A stretch of DNA of 63,846 nucleotides, from the NCBI GenBank assembly GCA_002386525.1, contig DGIS01000025.1, positions 296,166 through 360,011 on the forward strand, in the 5' to 3' direction. Within the stretch, counting starts at the first letter, position 1. Every line of letters starts with the position of its first letter. Source of the DNA: Sphingobacterium sp. UBA4616. GTDB lineage: Bacteria > Bacteroidota > Bacteroidia > Sphingobacteriales > Sphingobacteriaceae. Shown in pieces: positions 34,154-43,854 of this stretch. The notes below the pieces were generated by a model. The model did not search any database. It was not told the origin of the DNA and saw only the letters and a list, made by a program, of their open reading frames with translations. A program made the translations under genes and the position numbers.

Positions 34154-35200
34154 TTACAACACTTCAATCTGTGTATCCATCTCTAACGGGTGACTAGTAC
34201 ACAATAGTATTCTTCCCTGCTCTACCTCTCGATCTGTTAGTACTTCATTATAATCCATCTTCACCTTTCCTTTAATACACTGCGCAATACAAGTACTACA
34301 CATGCCGGATTTACAGGAATAAGGTAATTTGATTTTATGTTCCAGAGCTACATCTAAAATAGATTTATTGTAGGGAACTTCAAGATTATAAGTCTCCCCT
34401 TGAAAATATAATTTTATAACATAGACGGCTTTGTCGACTTTCTTTTCAGTTTCATCATCATCATCCTCTTCATTTTCAGGCAACAAAAATGTCTCCCTTT
34501 TTATCTGATCAAAACCAAATCCCATCCCCAAAAGTGTAAAACGGCATAGATCCATGTAAATCACAGGACCACAGGTATAGAATAGGGCCTCCTCTCTACT
34601 TCCAAACAAATGATTTTTGACAATATCATAAATATAATCTCTGTTTAATCTAGCTTTCATCAAGTTTTTACTATCGGAGTAAATCCATATAATTGTTAAA
34701 CGATCAGGAAATTGATCCGCCCAATGTTCCAATTCCGATCGAAATGGGGTTGATTCCAATGTACTATTGCTATAGACTAATACGACTTTAGATTTAGATT
34801 CTGCAACAAGTGCTGTTTTTAAAATAGCATATAATGGTGTGATACCAATTCCTGCGGCAAACAGAAATAGTGTTCGAACCTTTTCCAGTTCAGGTTCATA
34901 TACAAATAAACCTTGAGGCTCCATGGCATTGACAACATCTCCCTCTACAATAGTATGATGGAGCAATCTAGATATTTCGCCATTTTCGACACGCTTCACA
35001 GTGATACTGAGGGGCTCATTATTATCTGGCGAACTATTAAAAGAATAAGAACGACGTACCTCCCGCTCACCAAACACAAAAGAAAGAGTAATGAACTGCC
35101 CAGCTTTATAAGGAGGATAGGCTCCTGCTACTTGCTCAAGCTGAAAGGTTATATTATTGTTGGGTTGAGGGATAATTTTTGAGATCCTTAATGTATACAT
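34154..35200 (-). CDS. PaaE-like ferredoxin/flavin oxidoreductase
   Basis: The 348-residue protein has three parts: an FAD-binding barrel with the RRSYSFNSSP motif (about 50-60), an NAD-binding domain with FAAGIGITPLYAIL and YTCGPVIYMDL, and a C-terminal plant-type 2Fe-2S domain with ligands in CKSGMCSTCIAQC and a distal LLCTSHP Cys. A short acidic linker (ENEEDDDDETEKK) joins the last two. Such proteins carry electrons from NAD(P)H to oxygenases or desaturases. No oxygenase is adjacent. Confidence 0.92.
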   Translation of the reverse strand: MYTLRISKIIPQPNNNITFQLEQVAGAYPPYKAGQFITLSFVFGEREVRRSYSFNSSPDNNEPLSITVKRVENGEISRLLHHTIVEGDVVNAMEPQGLFVYEPELEKVRTLFLFAAGIGITPLYAILKTALVAESKSKVVLVYSNSTLESTPFRSELEHWADQFPDRLTIIWIYSDSKNLMKARLNRDYIYDIVKNHLFGSREEALFYTCGPVIYMDLCRFTLLGMGFGFDQIKRETFLLPENEEDDDDETEKKVDKAVYVIKLYFQGETYNLEVPYNKSILDVALEHKIKLPYSCKSGMCSTCIAQCIKGKVKMDYNEVLTDREVEQGRILLCTSHPLEMDTQIEVL

Positions 35201-35352
35201 AGCTCAAAATTACATAAAAATCAGAAATTATAAGTGCTTTGATAGAATGGAGACGACCAGAATACCTAAGCTCTACCTAAGCTTATCCAAAAAAATCATT
35301 CAAGCATAATGAACAATATATTAGACTGCCACCCCCCGTCAATGCGACATGA

Positions 35353-35385
35353 ATCAGTGTTCTATCAGTGTTCAATCAGTCTTGA
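35353..35385. repeat. Three tandem 11-bp repeats in a gene-free region
   Basis: ATCAGTGTTCT, ATCAGTGTTCA and ATCAGTCTTGA follow one another at 35353, 35364 and 35375, a spacing of one helical turn. The surrounding 35201-35656 (456 bases) has no convincing gene; a 91-codon frame at 35309-35584 looks random. The repeats could be a protein-binding array or a remnant of older DNA. Confidence 0.6.
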
Positions 35386-35656
35386 GAGCGAATACATTAC
35401 TTCCTCAAGTTGGTGTAAGCTTCTAAGCACCACGAAAGCGCCTCCATTGTTAAAATACAATCTATACTATATCTCAATCCAAACTATAATGACCATTATT
35501 CATCTCTTAACAATGGTACTAATCTCAAAGACTATGGCAAGGGAAAAAGTCGAATTGACAACAATTTTATTGTATTACAATTAACAGACAATTGGAGAAC
35601 AATAATTGCAAAATTTCACGTTATATTTATATCAAAACTAATCACAATAAGATTAT

Positions 35657-36373
35657 ATGCAAACACGCAGAAACTTCCTTCAAAATGCAGCAAAAGCAAC
35701 ACTTGGCATTGCTGTATCTGGATCAATATTACAAGATATTGCTTCCGCGAAAGCAACGGAATTAAATGCCGCTACATTAAAGTTTTCCCAAGTCAAATTA
35801 CCGTTCACTTATGCCGCTTTGGAGCCTAATATTGATGCGTTGACCATGGAAATCCATTATACAAAGCATCATATAGCATATATTAATGCTATTAATGAAG
35901 CTATCCTTGCTGAAAATATCAAAGAAGCATCAGAGGAACAACTTTTAGCAAACATATCCAAGTATTCTCCCAAAGCAAGAAATAATGCGGGTGGGGCTTG
36001 GAACCACAATTTCTTTTGGGAAAGTATATCTGATAAACCGAGCGAGCCTTCCGAGAAATTATTGAAGATGATCAATAGCACATTTGGCTCATTAGACAAA
36101 TTTAAAGAGCTATTTGCGGCTGCAGCAACCTCAAGATTCGGTTCGGGATGGGCATGGTTAATTTTGGATGATTCTGGTAACTTGAAAATTACCTCTACCC
36201 CAAATCAAGATAATCCTTTGATGGACGTTGTTGAGGTGACAGGAATTCCTATTTTAGGTCTTGATGTATGGGAACATGCTTATTACTTACACTATCAAAA
36301 TAAAAGAGCTGATTATATCAAAAATTGGTGGAATATTGTGAACTGGAAAAAAGTTAACGAAAGGTTAGCATAA
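35657..36373 (+). CDS. Exported Fe/Mn superoxide dismutase with Tat-type signal
   Basis: The 238-residue protein starts with a twin-arginine signal (MQTRRNFLQNAAKATLGIAV..), predicting export of the folded metalloprotein. The mature part is a normal superoxide dismutase: the metal His in MEIHYTKHHIAYI, the NHNFFWESI block, SRFGSGWAWLI, and the metal Asp/His pair in LGLDVWEHAYYLHYQNKRADY, ending in NIVNWKKVNERL. It would remove periplasmic superoxide. Closed by its own terminator. Confidence 0.93.
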   Translation: MQTRRNFLQNAAKATLGIAVSGSILQDIASAKATELNAATLKFSQVKLPFTYAALEPNIDALTMEIHYTKHHIAYINAINEAILAENIKEASEEQLLANISKYSPKARNNAGGAWNHNFFWESISDKPSEPSEKLLKMINSTFGSLDKFKELFAAAATSRFGSGWAWLILDDSGNLKITSTPNQDNPLMDVVEVTGIPILGLDVWEHAYYLHYQNKRADYIKNWWNIVNWKKVNERLA

Positions 36374-36375
36374 AG

Positions 36376-36406
36376 AAAAGCTCGATTAGTACTAATCGAG
36401 CTTTTT
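36376..36406. terminator. Terminator after the superoxide dismutase gene
   Basis: A long perfect hairpin (AAAAGCTCGATTAGT / ACTAATCGAGCTTTT) followed by T residues, between convergent genes; likely bidirectional. Confidence 0.88.
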
Positions 36407-36427
36407 CATATATCCGTTATAAACAAC

Positions 36428-36826
36428 CTACCCAAACACTTCTTTTAACTTGCTGATCTGAAAATCAACTAATTTTTGAAGGGGGCCAGAAGCGATCATT
36501 TTCATCATCATATTCAGCTCCGCATCAATTATAAAGGTTGCTTTTGTCACTGTAGCTGTAACATCTTGCAATTCCCAGCGGAGCGTAACTTCGAAAGGTG
36601 CTTTCTCCAAAGGAACCAACTTAATGATGTGATTTTCAATACGATCTTCAACTTTGAGAGCCAGTTTTGCCATATTCTGTATCGTAAATCGAGCTTCGTC
36701 CGAAGTAGAAGACCAATTATAAATATTTTCGGGCATCAACTGTTCATGATTGTTGAGGTCTGCCAAAAATTTATACACCTCAGCTACATTTTTATTGATC
36801 TCAGTTGTGTTCTTAATAGTCGTCAT
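36428..36826 (-). CDS. SRPBCC (START-like) family protein
   Basis: The 132-residue protein has the helix-grip pattern of the SRPBCC fold: an N-terminal strand TTIKNTTEINKNVAEVYKFLADLNNHEQLMP, a run of antiparallel strands and a long C-terminal helix (MASGPLQKLVDFQISKL, spoken for by the amphipathic pattern). It may bind a small hydrophobic ligand; no catalytic residue can be pointed out. It starts 20 bp after the pyrE stop and is probably co-transcribed with it. Confidence 0.75.
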   Translation of the reverse strand: MTTIKNTTEINKNVAEVYKFLADLNNHEQLMPENIYNWSSTSDEARFTIQNMAKLALKVEDRIENHIIKLVPLEKAPFEVTLRWELQDVTATVTKATFIIDAELNMMMKMIASGPLQKLVDFQISKLKEVFG

Positions 36827-36846
36827 AACGATAAATTAATGCTTTT

Positions 36847-37497
36847 TTATTGAAAATTTTCTCCCCAAGCAGCGGGGTTCAAGCGCCACTTCTTCAAGAT
36901 TTCGATATCCTCTTCCAATACATAACTATTTTCTGCTGCTACCTGAATCAGCGCATCATAATTACATAAGCTAAAATAAGGACACTTTGCTTCCGCAAAA
37001 TTATCAACTGCTTGCTGTAGCCCATAAGTAAAGATAGATACCAATCCAACAACATTACAGCCAGCCTCACGTAACGCTTTTACCGCAATTAGGCTACTTT
37101 TACCCGTCGAAATTAGATCTTCAATTACAACGACACGTTGACCGCTAACCACTTCACCTTCAATTAAATTTTGACGACCATGATCCTTAGCTGAGCTTCT
37201 AACATAAGAAAATGGCAGTCCCAAATCCTGTGCTACCAAAACTCCTTGTGGAATACCTGCCGTAGCAACTCCAGAAATCATATCCACTGATCCAAACTCC
37301 TCTTGTATAAGCTTAGAAAGCTTCTGACGAATGTATGTACGAATCGACGGATGAGATAAAGTGATACGGTTATCACAGTAAATTGGAGACTTCCAACCTG
37401 ATGCCCATGTAAAAGGACTTTTAGGTTGCAATTTTATTGCTTTAATTTGCAATAAGGATTCAGCAACTTTTTGTTCAACCTCATTTAAATTATTCAT
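36847..37497 (-). CDS. pyrE: Orotate phosphoribosyltransferase (PyrE)
   Basis: PyrE makes orotidine monophosphate from orotate and PRPP in pyrimidine synthesis. The 216-residue length is normal. Motifs: FTWASGWKSPIYCDNR, the substrate loop SAKDHGRQNLIEG, and the PRPP-binding VVVIEDLISTGKSS. A -7 box TAAATTTG ends 4 bases before the ATG. The start lies only 22 bp from the start of the divergent Nudix gene. Confidence 0.95.
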   Translation of the reverse strand: MNNLNEVEQKVAESLLQIKAIKLQPKSPFTWASGWKSPIYCDNRITLSHPSIRTYIRQKLSKLIQEEFGSVDMISGVATAGIPQGVLVAQDLGLPFSYVRSSAKDHGRQNLIEGEVVSGQRVVVIEDLISTGKSSLIAVKALREAGCNVVGLVSIFTYGLQQAVDNFAEAKCPYFSLCNYDALIQVAAENSYVLEEDIEILKKWRLNPAAWGENFQ

Positions 37498-37501
37498 GGC
37501 G

Positions 37502-37509
37502 CAAATTTA
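37502..37509 (-). promoter_or_regulatory. -7 box for pyrE, 4 bases from its ATG
   Basis: TAAATTTG on the minus strand matches TAnnTTTG and ends 4 bases before the pyrE start, predicting a leaderless mRNA. It lies upstream of the Nudix ATG within the short shared region. Confidence 0.5.
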
Positions 37510-37519
37510 TAAAATTTAT

Positions 37520-38107
37520 ATGAACGAAACCCTGCTAATTTTAGCAGATTTCGTTCCATCGAAAACTAAAAACCCACAAACAATTAGTTTTCAAGAGATT
37601 GACCTCCAAAAACTTTTCAAACAATCTGAAATTGATAAGGTTCCAAAAACATATCTCTACATCAACAAAGATTTTGAAACAGTGTTTCAAAACTTAAAAA
37701 ACAAAATGAAGATTATTAAGGCAGCCGGGGGGCTGGTTAAAAATGGTGATGGAGATTATTTATTTATCTACCGCCTCGGCAAATGGGATCTTCCTAAAGG
37801 TAAAGTGGAAGATAATGAAAAAATGCGAGAAGCGGCAGTACGTGAAGTCGAAGAAGAATGTGGTATAAAAATTGACTATTTAGGGAAGAAAATTACTACG
37901 TCATATCATACTTATTTTTTGCGTAACGGTGAATTCGTTCTAAAAACAACAAATTGGTATGAAATGGGTGTTAACAAAGTCCCTAAATTAATACCGCAAA
38001 CAGCGGAAGATATTACAAAGGCAGAGTGGCGTCATGCAGACCAATTTGAAGAAATACGGGCAAATACCTACCCAATTATCGAAAACATTATAAAAAAAGT
38101 AAAGTAA
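37520..38107 (+). CDS. Nudix hydrolase
   Basis: The protein has about 195 residues from ATG 37520 (MNETLLILADF). A reading from 37496 would overlap the pyrE start codon and is less likely. The Nudix box G-x5-E-x7-REUxEExGU is complete (GKVEDNEKM..REVEEECGI), preceded by WDLPKG. An N-terminal domain of about 80 residues is not recognised. It hydrolyses a nucleoside-diphosphate-linked compound; the substrate is unknown. Divergent from pyrE. Confidence 0.9.
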   Translation: MNETLLILADFVPSKTKNPQTISFQEIDLQKLFKQSEIDKVPKTYLYINKDFETVFQNLKNKMKIIKAAGGLVKNGDGDYLFIYRLGKWDLPKGKVEDNEKMREAAVREVEEECGIKIDYLGKKITTSYHTYFLRNGEFVLKTTNWYEMGVNKVPKLIPQTAEDITKAEWRHADQFEEIRANTYPIIENIIKKVK

Positions 38108-38166
38108 CTTACCTTTTTTGAGTTTTATTTGACACGAGTAAAAATGTTCATACTTAATTTTATGTT

Positions 38167-38883
38167 ATGGAAAATATAACAGGAAAAAGAGCCTTAATTA
38201 CAGGAGGAGCTCGAGGATTGGGAAAAGCGATTGCTTTTGCGTTGGCCAAGGAAGGTGTTCATATCGCCATTACAGGAAGAAATGAATCTAGTTTAAAGTT
38301 TACCGCTGCTGAGTTGGCTGAGCTGGGTACTGAGGTTACTTATGCTGTTTTTGATGTGTCCGACTATTCAGCCGTACAACAGGAAATTCAGCGACTTACA
38401 GAAAGTTTTGGAAAATTTGATATTCTAATTAACAACGCAGGTGTGTCATCTTTTTCCACTGTACTTGACATGGATATTGCTGAATGGACATCTATCATTC
38501 ATGTCAATCTATTGGGTACATATTTTGTTACAAAAGCAATTCTCCCACAATTGATTGAGAAAAATCAAGGTGATATTGTTATGGTCTCTTCTACTGCTGG
38601 ATTAAATGGATCGGCAACCACCTCTGCTTATAGTGCTTCAAAATTTGGCGTGATAGGCTTTGCGGATTCCTTAATGCGCGAAGTAAGGAAAAACAATATT
38701 CGTGTCTGTACGCTAATGCCAAGTACTTTTGCTTCGGATATGTCCAAAGACCTTGGCCTAACAGATGGCAATCCAGAAAAAGTTCTACAGCCTGAAGATT
38801 TCGCAGAGTTGGTCGTAGCCAACTTAAAACTACCTAGACGGGCGATGCTGAAATCGGCTTCTTTATGGTCTACAAATCCGTAA
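38167..38883 (+). CDS. Short-chain dehydrogenase/reductase, 3-oxoacyl reductase type
   Basis: The 238-residue classical SDR has the cofactor loop TGGARGLG near residue 12, the structural NNAG in LINNAGVSSFS, the catalytic Ser in VMVSSTAGLNG and the Y-x3-K pair in YSASKFG. A single Arg in the loop suggests NADPH preference. The substrate is unknown; family members include 3-ketoacyl reductases and sepiapterin-type reductases. A hairpin at 38959-38983 lies downstream. Confidence 0.9.
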   Translation: MENITGKRALITGGARGLGKAIAFALAKEGVHIAITGRNESSLKFTAAELAELGTEVTYAVFDVSDYSAVQQEIQRLTESFGKFDILINNAGVSSFSTVLDMDIAEWTSIIHVNLLGTYFVTKAILPQLIEKNQGDIVMVSSTAGLNGSATTSAYSASKFGVIGFADSLMREVRKNNIRVCTLMPSTFASDMSKDLGLTDGNPEKVLQPEDFAELVVANLKLPRRAMLKSASLWSTNP

Positions 38884-38958
38884 TGATCGAAAAAAGATGG
38901 GATGGGCTAAATAAAAGCCTTTCAAAGGCTGCTTTTAATGAGGTATTATATGTATTAA

Positions 38959-38983
38959 GGCAGGAGCGTTCTTTACTCCTGCC
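38959..38983 (+). terminator. Possible terminator between the SDR and OYE genes
   Basis: GGCAGGAG at 38959-38966 pairs perfectly with CTCCTGCC at 38976-38983. The following TCATTT is only a weak T tract. Confidence 0.5.
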
Positions 38984-39001
38984 TCATTTAAACAAGGAAT
39001 T

Positions 39002-40063
39002 ATGAGTCAATTATTTTCACCAATAAATATCGGAAATATACTATTAAAAAATCGCCTGGTTGTGTCTCCGATGTGTCAGTACTCGGCAACAGATGGGTTT
39101 GCGAATAATTGGCACTTAGTACACTTGGGCCAGTTTGCAGTCGGTGGTGCTGCCGCAATAATACAAGAAGCAACGGCTATTACTGCTGAAGGCCGAATCA
39201 GTGAGGGAGACCTTGGTATATGGGACGATCGCCACATCGACAAATTAAAAGAAATAACCACGTTCATCAAAGAAAATGGCTCTGTTCCGGGGATACAGCT
39301 AGCGCACGCCGGCCGCAAAGCCAGCAATAATAAACCTTGGATAGGCCGAAAACAACTTTCGCCAACCGATCCTCAGGGCTGGCAAACAGTGGCTCCATCT
39401 CCCATCGCTTTCCATGCGGGAGACCATGAACCACAAGAGCTCAGTATTGCCGCTATTGAAATATTGATTGAACAATTCAGAGCAGCAACGAGAAGAGCGA
39501 TACAAGCCGGTTATGAAATTATTGAACTTCATGCTGCACATGGATACCTGATCCATCAATTTCTTTCCCCATTGAGCAATTTACGGAGGGATAGTTATGG
39601 TGGTACATTCGAAAATAGAATCCGTTTTCTTGTTGAAATCGTGAAAAAAGTAAAACAGGAAATAACAACTCAAAATTTATGGATACGTATTTCTGCGACA
39701 GATTGGGCTGAGAATGGCTGGGATCTACAACAGTCTATCTCTTTATCAAAACTATTGTACACATTGGGCGTAGATCTCATTGATGTGTCAAGCGGAGGCT
39801 TAGTCTCGCATCAAAAAATAGCTATCAAACCTGCATATCAGCTCCCTTTTGCCACAGCGATTAAAGAGAATACTGAGAATAAGGTGGGCACTGTAGGTTT
39901 GATCAAAACAGCTATTCAGGCCTCCGAGATCATTGAAAAAAAACAAGCTGACTTAATTTTAATCGCTAGGGGATTTCTTGACGACCCTCACCTTCCTTTA
40001 CATTTTGCGAAAGAATTAGCTGCTGACATTCCATGGCCTAAACAATATGAAAGAGCAAAATAA
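39002..40063 (+). CDS. Old yellow enzyme, YqjM type (NADH:flavin oxidoreductase)
   Basis: The 353-residue FMN-binding TIM barrel carries YqjM-class markers: NRLVVSPMCQYSA (with the active-site Cys typical of this class), IQLAHAGRKAS, the catalytic His pair region ELHAAHGYLIHQF, SPLSNLRRDSYGG and ILIARGFLDDP. It reduces activated C=C bonds of enones, quinones or nitro compounds using NAD(P)H. It follows the SDR gene; both may deal with reactive carbonyls. Confidence 0.93.
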   Translation: MSQLFSPINIGNILLKNRLVVSPMCQYSATDGFANNWHLVHLGQFAVGGAAAIIQEATAITAEGRISEGDLGIWDDRHIDKLKEITTFIKENGSVPGIQLAHAGRKASNNKPWIGRKQLSPTDPQGWQTVAPSPIAFHAGDHEPQELSIAAIEILIEQFRAATRRAIQAGYEIIELHAAHGYLIHQFLSPLSNLRRDSYGGTFENRIRFLVEIVKKVKQEITTQNLWIRISATDWAENGWDLQQSISLSKLLYTLGVDLIDVSSGGLVSHQKIAIKPAYQLPFATAIKENTENKVGTVGLIKTAIQASEIIEKKQADLILIARGFLDDPHLPLHFAKELAADIPWPKQYERAK

Positions 40064-40143
40064 CTTTCAACATAATATCATATGTTGTTTTACCATATAA
40101 AGGCAGAACTGTATAAACAGCTCAAAGCTATAATTATCTATAG

Positions 40144-40536
40144 ATGAAATTAAACCTAAATAAAATACATCATATTGCCATTATATGCAGCAATTATGAG
40201 CGTTCAAAAGAATTTTATACCGACGTACTGGGCTTGGAGATTATACAAGAATACTATCGCAAAGAACGCGATTCGTATAAACTGGATCTCAGACTAAATG
40301 ATCACTATATTATCGAACTGTTCTCTTTTCCTTCGCCACACAAAAGGCTTAGCTTCCCAGAAGCTGCAGGTTTAAGACATCTTGCGTTCGAAGTAGATAA
40401 TCTCGACTTGGAATTAAATAAGCTTGAAAAAGCAGGAATATCACACGAAGGAATCAGAATAGATGAGCTAACAAATAAACGCTTTACATTCTTTTTTGAT
40501 CCTGACCAGCTCCCGATTGAATTATATGAAGGGTAA
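40144..40536 (+). CDS. VOC-family protein (YaeR/glyoxalase-like)
   Basis: The 130-residue vicinal-oxygen-chelate protein opens KIHHIAIICSNYERSKEFYT, continues YKLDLRLND..IELFSFP, RHLAFEVDNLD, and ends FFFDPDQLPIELYE. The metal positions His (IHHIAI), Glu (IIELF), His (LRHLAF) and Glu (PIELYE) are kept, so it probably binds a divalent metal. The reaction is unknown. It is convergent with infB. Confidence 0.88.
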   Translation: MKLNLNKIHHIAIICSNYERSKEFYTDVLGLEIIQEYYRKERDSYKLDLRLNDHYIIELFSFPSPHKRLSFPEAAGLRHLAFEVDNLDLELNKLEKAGISHEGIRIDELTNKRFTFFFDPDQLPIELYEG

Positions 40537-40540
40537 AAAC

Positions 40541-40576
40541 AAAGTGGCATTGATTTTATTTAATCAATGCCGCTTT
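40541..40576. terminator. Terminator between the VOC gene and infB
   Basis: AAAG-GGCATTGATT at 40541-40554 pairs with AATCAATGCC-CTTT (to 40576), with one mismatch in the stem and A/T tracts on both sides. It can serve both convergent genes. Confidence 0.78.
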
Positions 40577-40604
40577 CTATTTTATACGTATATCACCTCA
40601 ATGA

Positions 40605-43600
40605 TTACAATTTACGTTTCACTTCAACTTGTTCGTAAGCTTCAACAATGTCTCCCACTTGAATATCATTGAAACGGTCAATATTTAAACCACATTCGTA
40701 ACCCTGTGAAACTTCTTTCACGTCATCTTTGAAACGCTTCAAAGATGCCAGTTTACCAGTATGGATCACAACACCCTCTCTAATTACACGGATATCATTG
40801 TTTCTATTAATTTTACCCTCGCGAACCATACATCCCGCGATGGTACCAACTTTAGAAATTTTGAATGTTTCTCTGATTTCAACCTCAGCAACAATTTTCT
40901 CTTCAAATTTCGGAGCTAACATACCTTCCATCGCAGACTTAATTTCATCAATCGCATCATAGATGATCGAATATAAACGTACATCAATTTGCTCGTTCTC
41001 AGCTAACTTACGTGCGTTTTGTGTTGGGCGTACTTGGAAACCTATGATGATCGCATCGGAAGCAGAAGCTAACAATACATCCGATTCAGAGATCGCACCC
41101 ACTGATTTATGAATGATATTAACTTGAATCTCGTCAGTAGACAATTTCAATAATGAATCTGATAATGCTTCGATAGAACCGTCCACATCACCTTTAACGA
41201 TAATATTAAGTTCTTTGAAGTTACCAATAGCTAAACGACGACCGATTTCATCCAAGGTGATATGCTTAGTAGCACGCATGCCTTGCTCGCGTTGTAACTG
41301 AAGACGTTTGTTGGCTACAGTTCTAGCTTCAGACTCGCTTTCAAGAACATAAAGCTTATCCCCTGCTGTCGGCGCTCCTGCCATTCCCAAGATCTGTACT
41401 GGAACAGACGGTCCCGCCTCTTTAACACGTTCACCTCTCTCATTAGTCAACGCTTTAACTTTACCGGAATGCGATCCCGCTAAAATAGGATCTCCAACAC
41501 GTAATGTACCACTTTGTATCAATACCGTTGTCACAATACCACGACCTTTATCCAAAGCTGCTTCAATTACTGAACCAACAGCTCGTTTTTTCGGATCAGC
41601 TTTTAGATCTAACATCTCAGCTTCCAATAAAACTTTCTCTAATAATAGGTCGACATTTTCTCCAGTTTTTGCTGAAATCTCTTGCGCCTGAAATTTACCA
41701 CCCCAGTCTTCAACTAAGATATTCATCGCAGAAAGCTGCTCGCGGATTCTATCAGGATTTGCTCCAGGTTTATCCACTTTAGTAAATGCAAATACGATTG
41801 GCACACCTGCCGCTTGCGCGTGGTTGATTGCTTCTTTTGTTTGTGGCATGACAGCATCGTCCGCTGCAATAACGATAATAACAATATCAGTAACTTTGGC
41901 ACCGCGGGCACGCATAGCCGTAAAAGCTTCGTGACCAGGCGTATCCAAGAATGTTATTTTACGGTCATCTTCCAATTTCACCGCGTATGCACCGATATGT
42001 TGGGTGATACCACCGGCCTCACCAGAAGTAACGTTTGCCTTACGAATGTAATCCAGTAATGAAGTTTTACCATGATCGACGTGTCCCATTACCGTTACAA
42101 TAGGCGCTCTCGAAATCAAGTTTTGTTCAGTATCGGATTCTTCAAGCTCAGCAGTTTCTTCATCCTCAGGTTTGATAAACTCTACCTGATACCCAAATTC
42201 ATCCGCTACTATTGCTAAAGTTTCAGCATCTAGACGTTGATTAATTGACACAAACATACCCAAACTCATACAAGTTGCAATAATCTGAGTTACTTGAACG
42301 TCCATCAAGTTAGCTAATTCGTTTGCAGTTACAAACTCTGTAACACGCAATACTTTCGCCATCATCTCTTGTTCCATTGCAGCTTCTTCTGCATGTTGGG
42401 CAACATCATCACGTTTCTGTCGTCTCAATTTGGCGCGCTGCGCAAATTTCCCCGACTTACCTGCACCACTTAGACGAGCAAGTGTTGCTTTGATTTGGTC
42501 TTGTATTTCCTTTTCTGTAGGCTCTTCCTTATTCTCAACAGGTCTTCCTTTTCCTCTATTATCAAAACGATTTCCGTATTGCGGTCTGGTCCCTTGCCCT
42601 GGTCTGCCTGGGTGTTGGTTATTTCCACCACCTTGCCCTGGCCTACCTTGTTGGTTTCCGGTTTGCCCTTGACGATTGTTAGGATTATTGTTATTACCAT
42701 GATTCCCACCACGATTACCTTGTTGGTCTCGATTGTTGGGATTATTACCATCACGTGGCCCACGGTTTTGATTATTATTACCATGACCTTGACCCGCATT
42801 CGGATTAACTGGACCATTTGGATTCGTACGTTTACGCTTACGTTTCTCGTTGTTGTTTCCAGCATTTGAAGATGAAGCCACAGGTTTGTGGGAAGGTCTC
42901 GCTGTTGGCAATTCAATTTTACCAACGACTTTAGGACCTGTCAATCTCTCTGCGCGAGCAGAGAAAATATCATCACCTTGTTTTTTTACAGGCTCCACTA
43001 TTGGAGTTACTGGTACAGCTTTTGGCGCTGTTTCTTCTTTTTTCTTCTCTTCTACCTTCACAGGTTCAGTTTTTGTCTCTACAACCGGAGTTGCTTTTAC
43101 TTCAGTTTTATCTACTTCCGGTTTTTGAATCTCCGCTTTGGGCACTATAGCTTCTTGCTTATTCTCAGTAACCTTTGGTTCTTCTTTTTTTGCTTCAACA
43201 TTAGGCGCTTTCACTTCGGCATCCTTCTTTTCTTCCGCCTTAACTTCTGCTTTTACCTCCGCTGGTGCTTCCTTGATAGTATTAGGCTCTTCCTTAACAG
43301 GTTCTTCCTTCTTAACCTTATTTCCGCCTCTACGTAAAGCGTCAAGATCAATTTTACCAACAACCTTCATACCACCTTGGTGTGTAGGTTCCTCTACCTT
43401 TTCAGGAGTAGCTTCTTTAGCTGATGGAATTTCTACCGTATTCTTGACCAAGATTTCCTTAGACTCATCACGATCTTCGTTATCCTCATTCTTAGATGAT
43501 TCCTTAGGAGAAGTGGACGGCGACTCCTCACGACGAATTTTGCCAATAACGATTTGTTTAGCTTCATCTTTCAGTGATTTGTCTCCCTGAAACTCTTTTA

Positions 43601-43751
43601 ACAGCACACCATACATCTCTCCGTTCAATTTAGTGTTAGGCTTTGCTTCTACATCATATCCTTTTTTCACTAAACATTCGACGGCGGTATGTATCCCGAT
43701 GTTGAGTTCCTTTGCTGCTTTAAGCAAGTTTGTTCCTTTTCCTTCAGTCAT
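40605..43751 (-). CDS. infB: Translation initiation factor IF-2 (InfB)
   Basis: IF-2 is the GTPase that brings initiator tRNA to the ribosome. The 1048-residue protein has an N-terminal IF2N-like domain, a long Glu/Lys/Pro-rich region (about 70-280), an Asn/Gly/Gln/Arg-rich linker (about 310-400), then the G domain with [33 protein letters not shown] and [12 protein letters not shown], followed by domains II-IV. The charged and Asn-rich linker is long even for the phylum. It is last in the rimP-nusA-infB operon, 103 bp after nusA. Confidence 0.97.
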   Translation of the reverse strand: MTEGKGTNLLKAAKELNIGIHTAVECLVKKGYDVEAKPNTKLNGEMYGVLLKEFQGDKSLKDEAKQIVIGKIRREESPSTSPKESSKNEDNEDRDESKEILVKNTVEIPSAKEATPEKVEEPTHQGGMKVVGKIDLDALRRGGNKVKKEEPVKEEPNTIKEAPAEVKAEVKAEEKKDAEVKAPNVEAKKEEPKVTENKQEAIVPKAEIQKPEVDKTEVKATPVVETKTEPVKVEEKKKEETAPKAVPVTPIVEPVKKQGDDIFSARAERLTGPKVVGKIELPTARPSHKPVASSSNAGNNNEKRKRKRTNPNGPVNPNAGQGHGNNNQNRGPRDGNNPNNRDQQGNRGGNHGNNNNPNNRQGQTGNQQGRPGQGGGNNQHPGRPGQGTRPQYGNRFDNRGKGRPVENKEEPTEKEIQDQIKATLARLSGAGKSGKFAQRAKLRRQKRDDVAQHAEEAAMEQEMMAKVLRVTEFVTANELANLMDVQVTQIIATCMSLGMFVSINQRLDAETLAIVADEFGYQVEFIKPEDEETAELEESDTEQNLISRAPIVTVMGHVDHGKTSLLDYIRKANVTSGEAGGITQHIGAYAVKLEDDRKITFLDTPGHEAFTAMRARGAKVTDIVIIVIAADDAVMPQTKEAINHAQAAGVPIVFAFTKVDKPGANPDRIREQLSAMNILVEDWGGKFQAQEISAKTGENVDLLLEKVLLEAEMLDLKADPKKRAVGSVIEAALDKGRGIVTTVLIQSGTLRVGDPILAGSHSGKVKALTNERGERVKEAGPSVPVQILGMAGAPTAGDKLYVLESESEARTVANKRLQLQREQGMRATKHITLDEIGRRLAIGNFKELNIIVKGDVDGSIEALSDSLLKLSTDEIQVNIIHKSVGAISESDVLLASASDAIIIGFQVRPTQNARKLAENEQIDVRLYSIIYDAIDEIKSAMEGMLAPKFEEKIVAEVEIRETFKISKVGTIAGCMVREGKINRNNDIRVIREGVVIHTGKLASLKRFKDDVKEVSQGYECGLNIDRFNDIQVGDIVEAYEQVEVKRKL

Positions 43752-43854
43752 CTATAATATAAACTATTTTAATATAATTACAAAAATATGTTTTTTTCCA
43801 TCCATAAACAATTTATTCCGAATGTTAGATAGAAAAAAATTAATGAGCTGAATT

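Noticed and set aside
35309..35584. A 91-codon plus-strand frame overlapping the 11-bp repeats
   Set aside because: Rich in rare, unpatterned residues with no recognisable fold; the tandem DNA repeats do not keep codon phase (11 bp), so it is unlikely to be coding.
42430..43590. Several long plus-strand frames opposite infB
   Set aside because: They are shadows of the low-complexity infB linker; the infB frame on the minus strand is certain.
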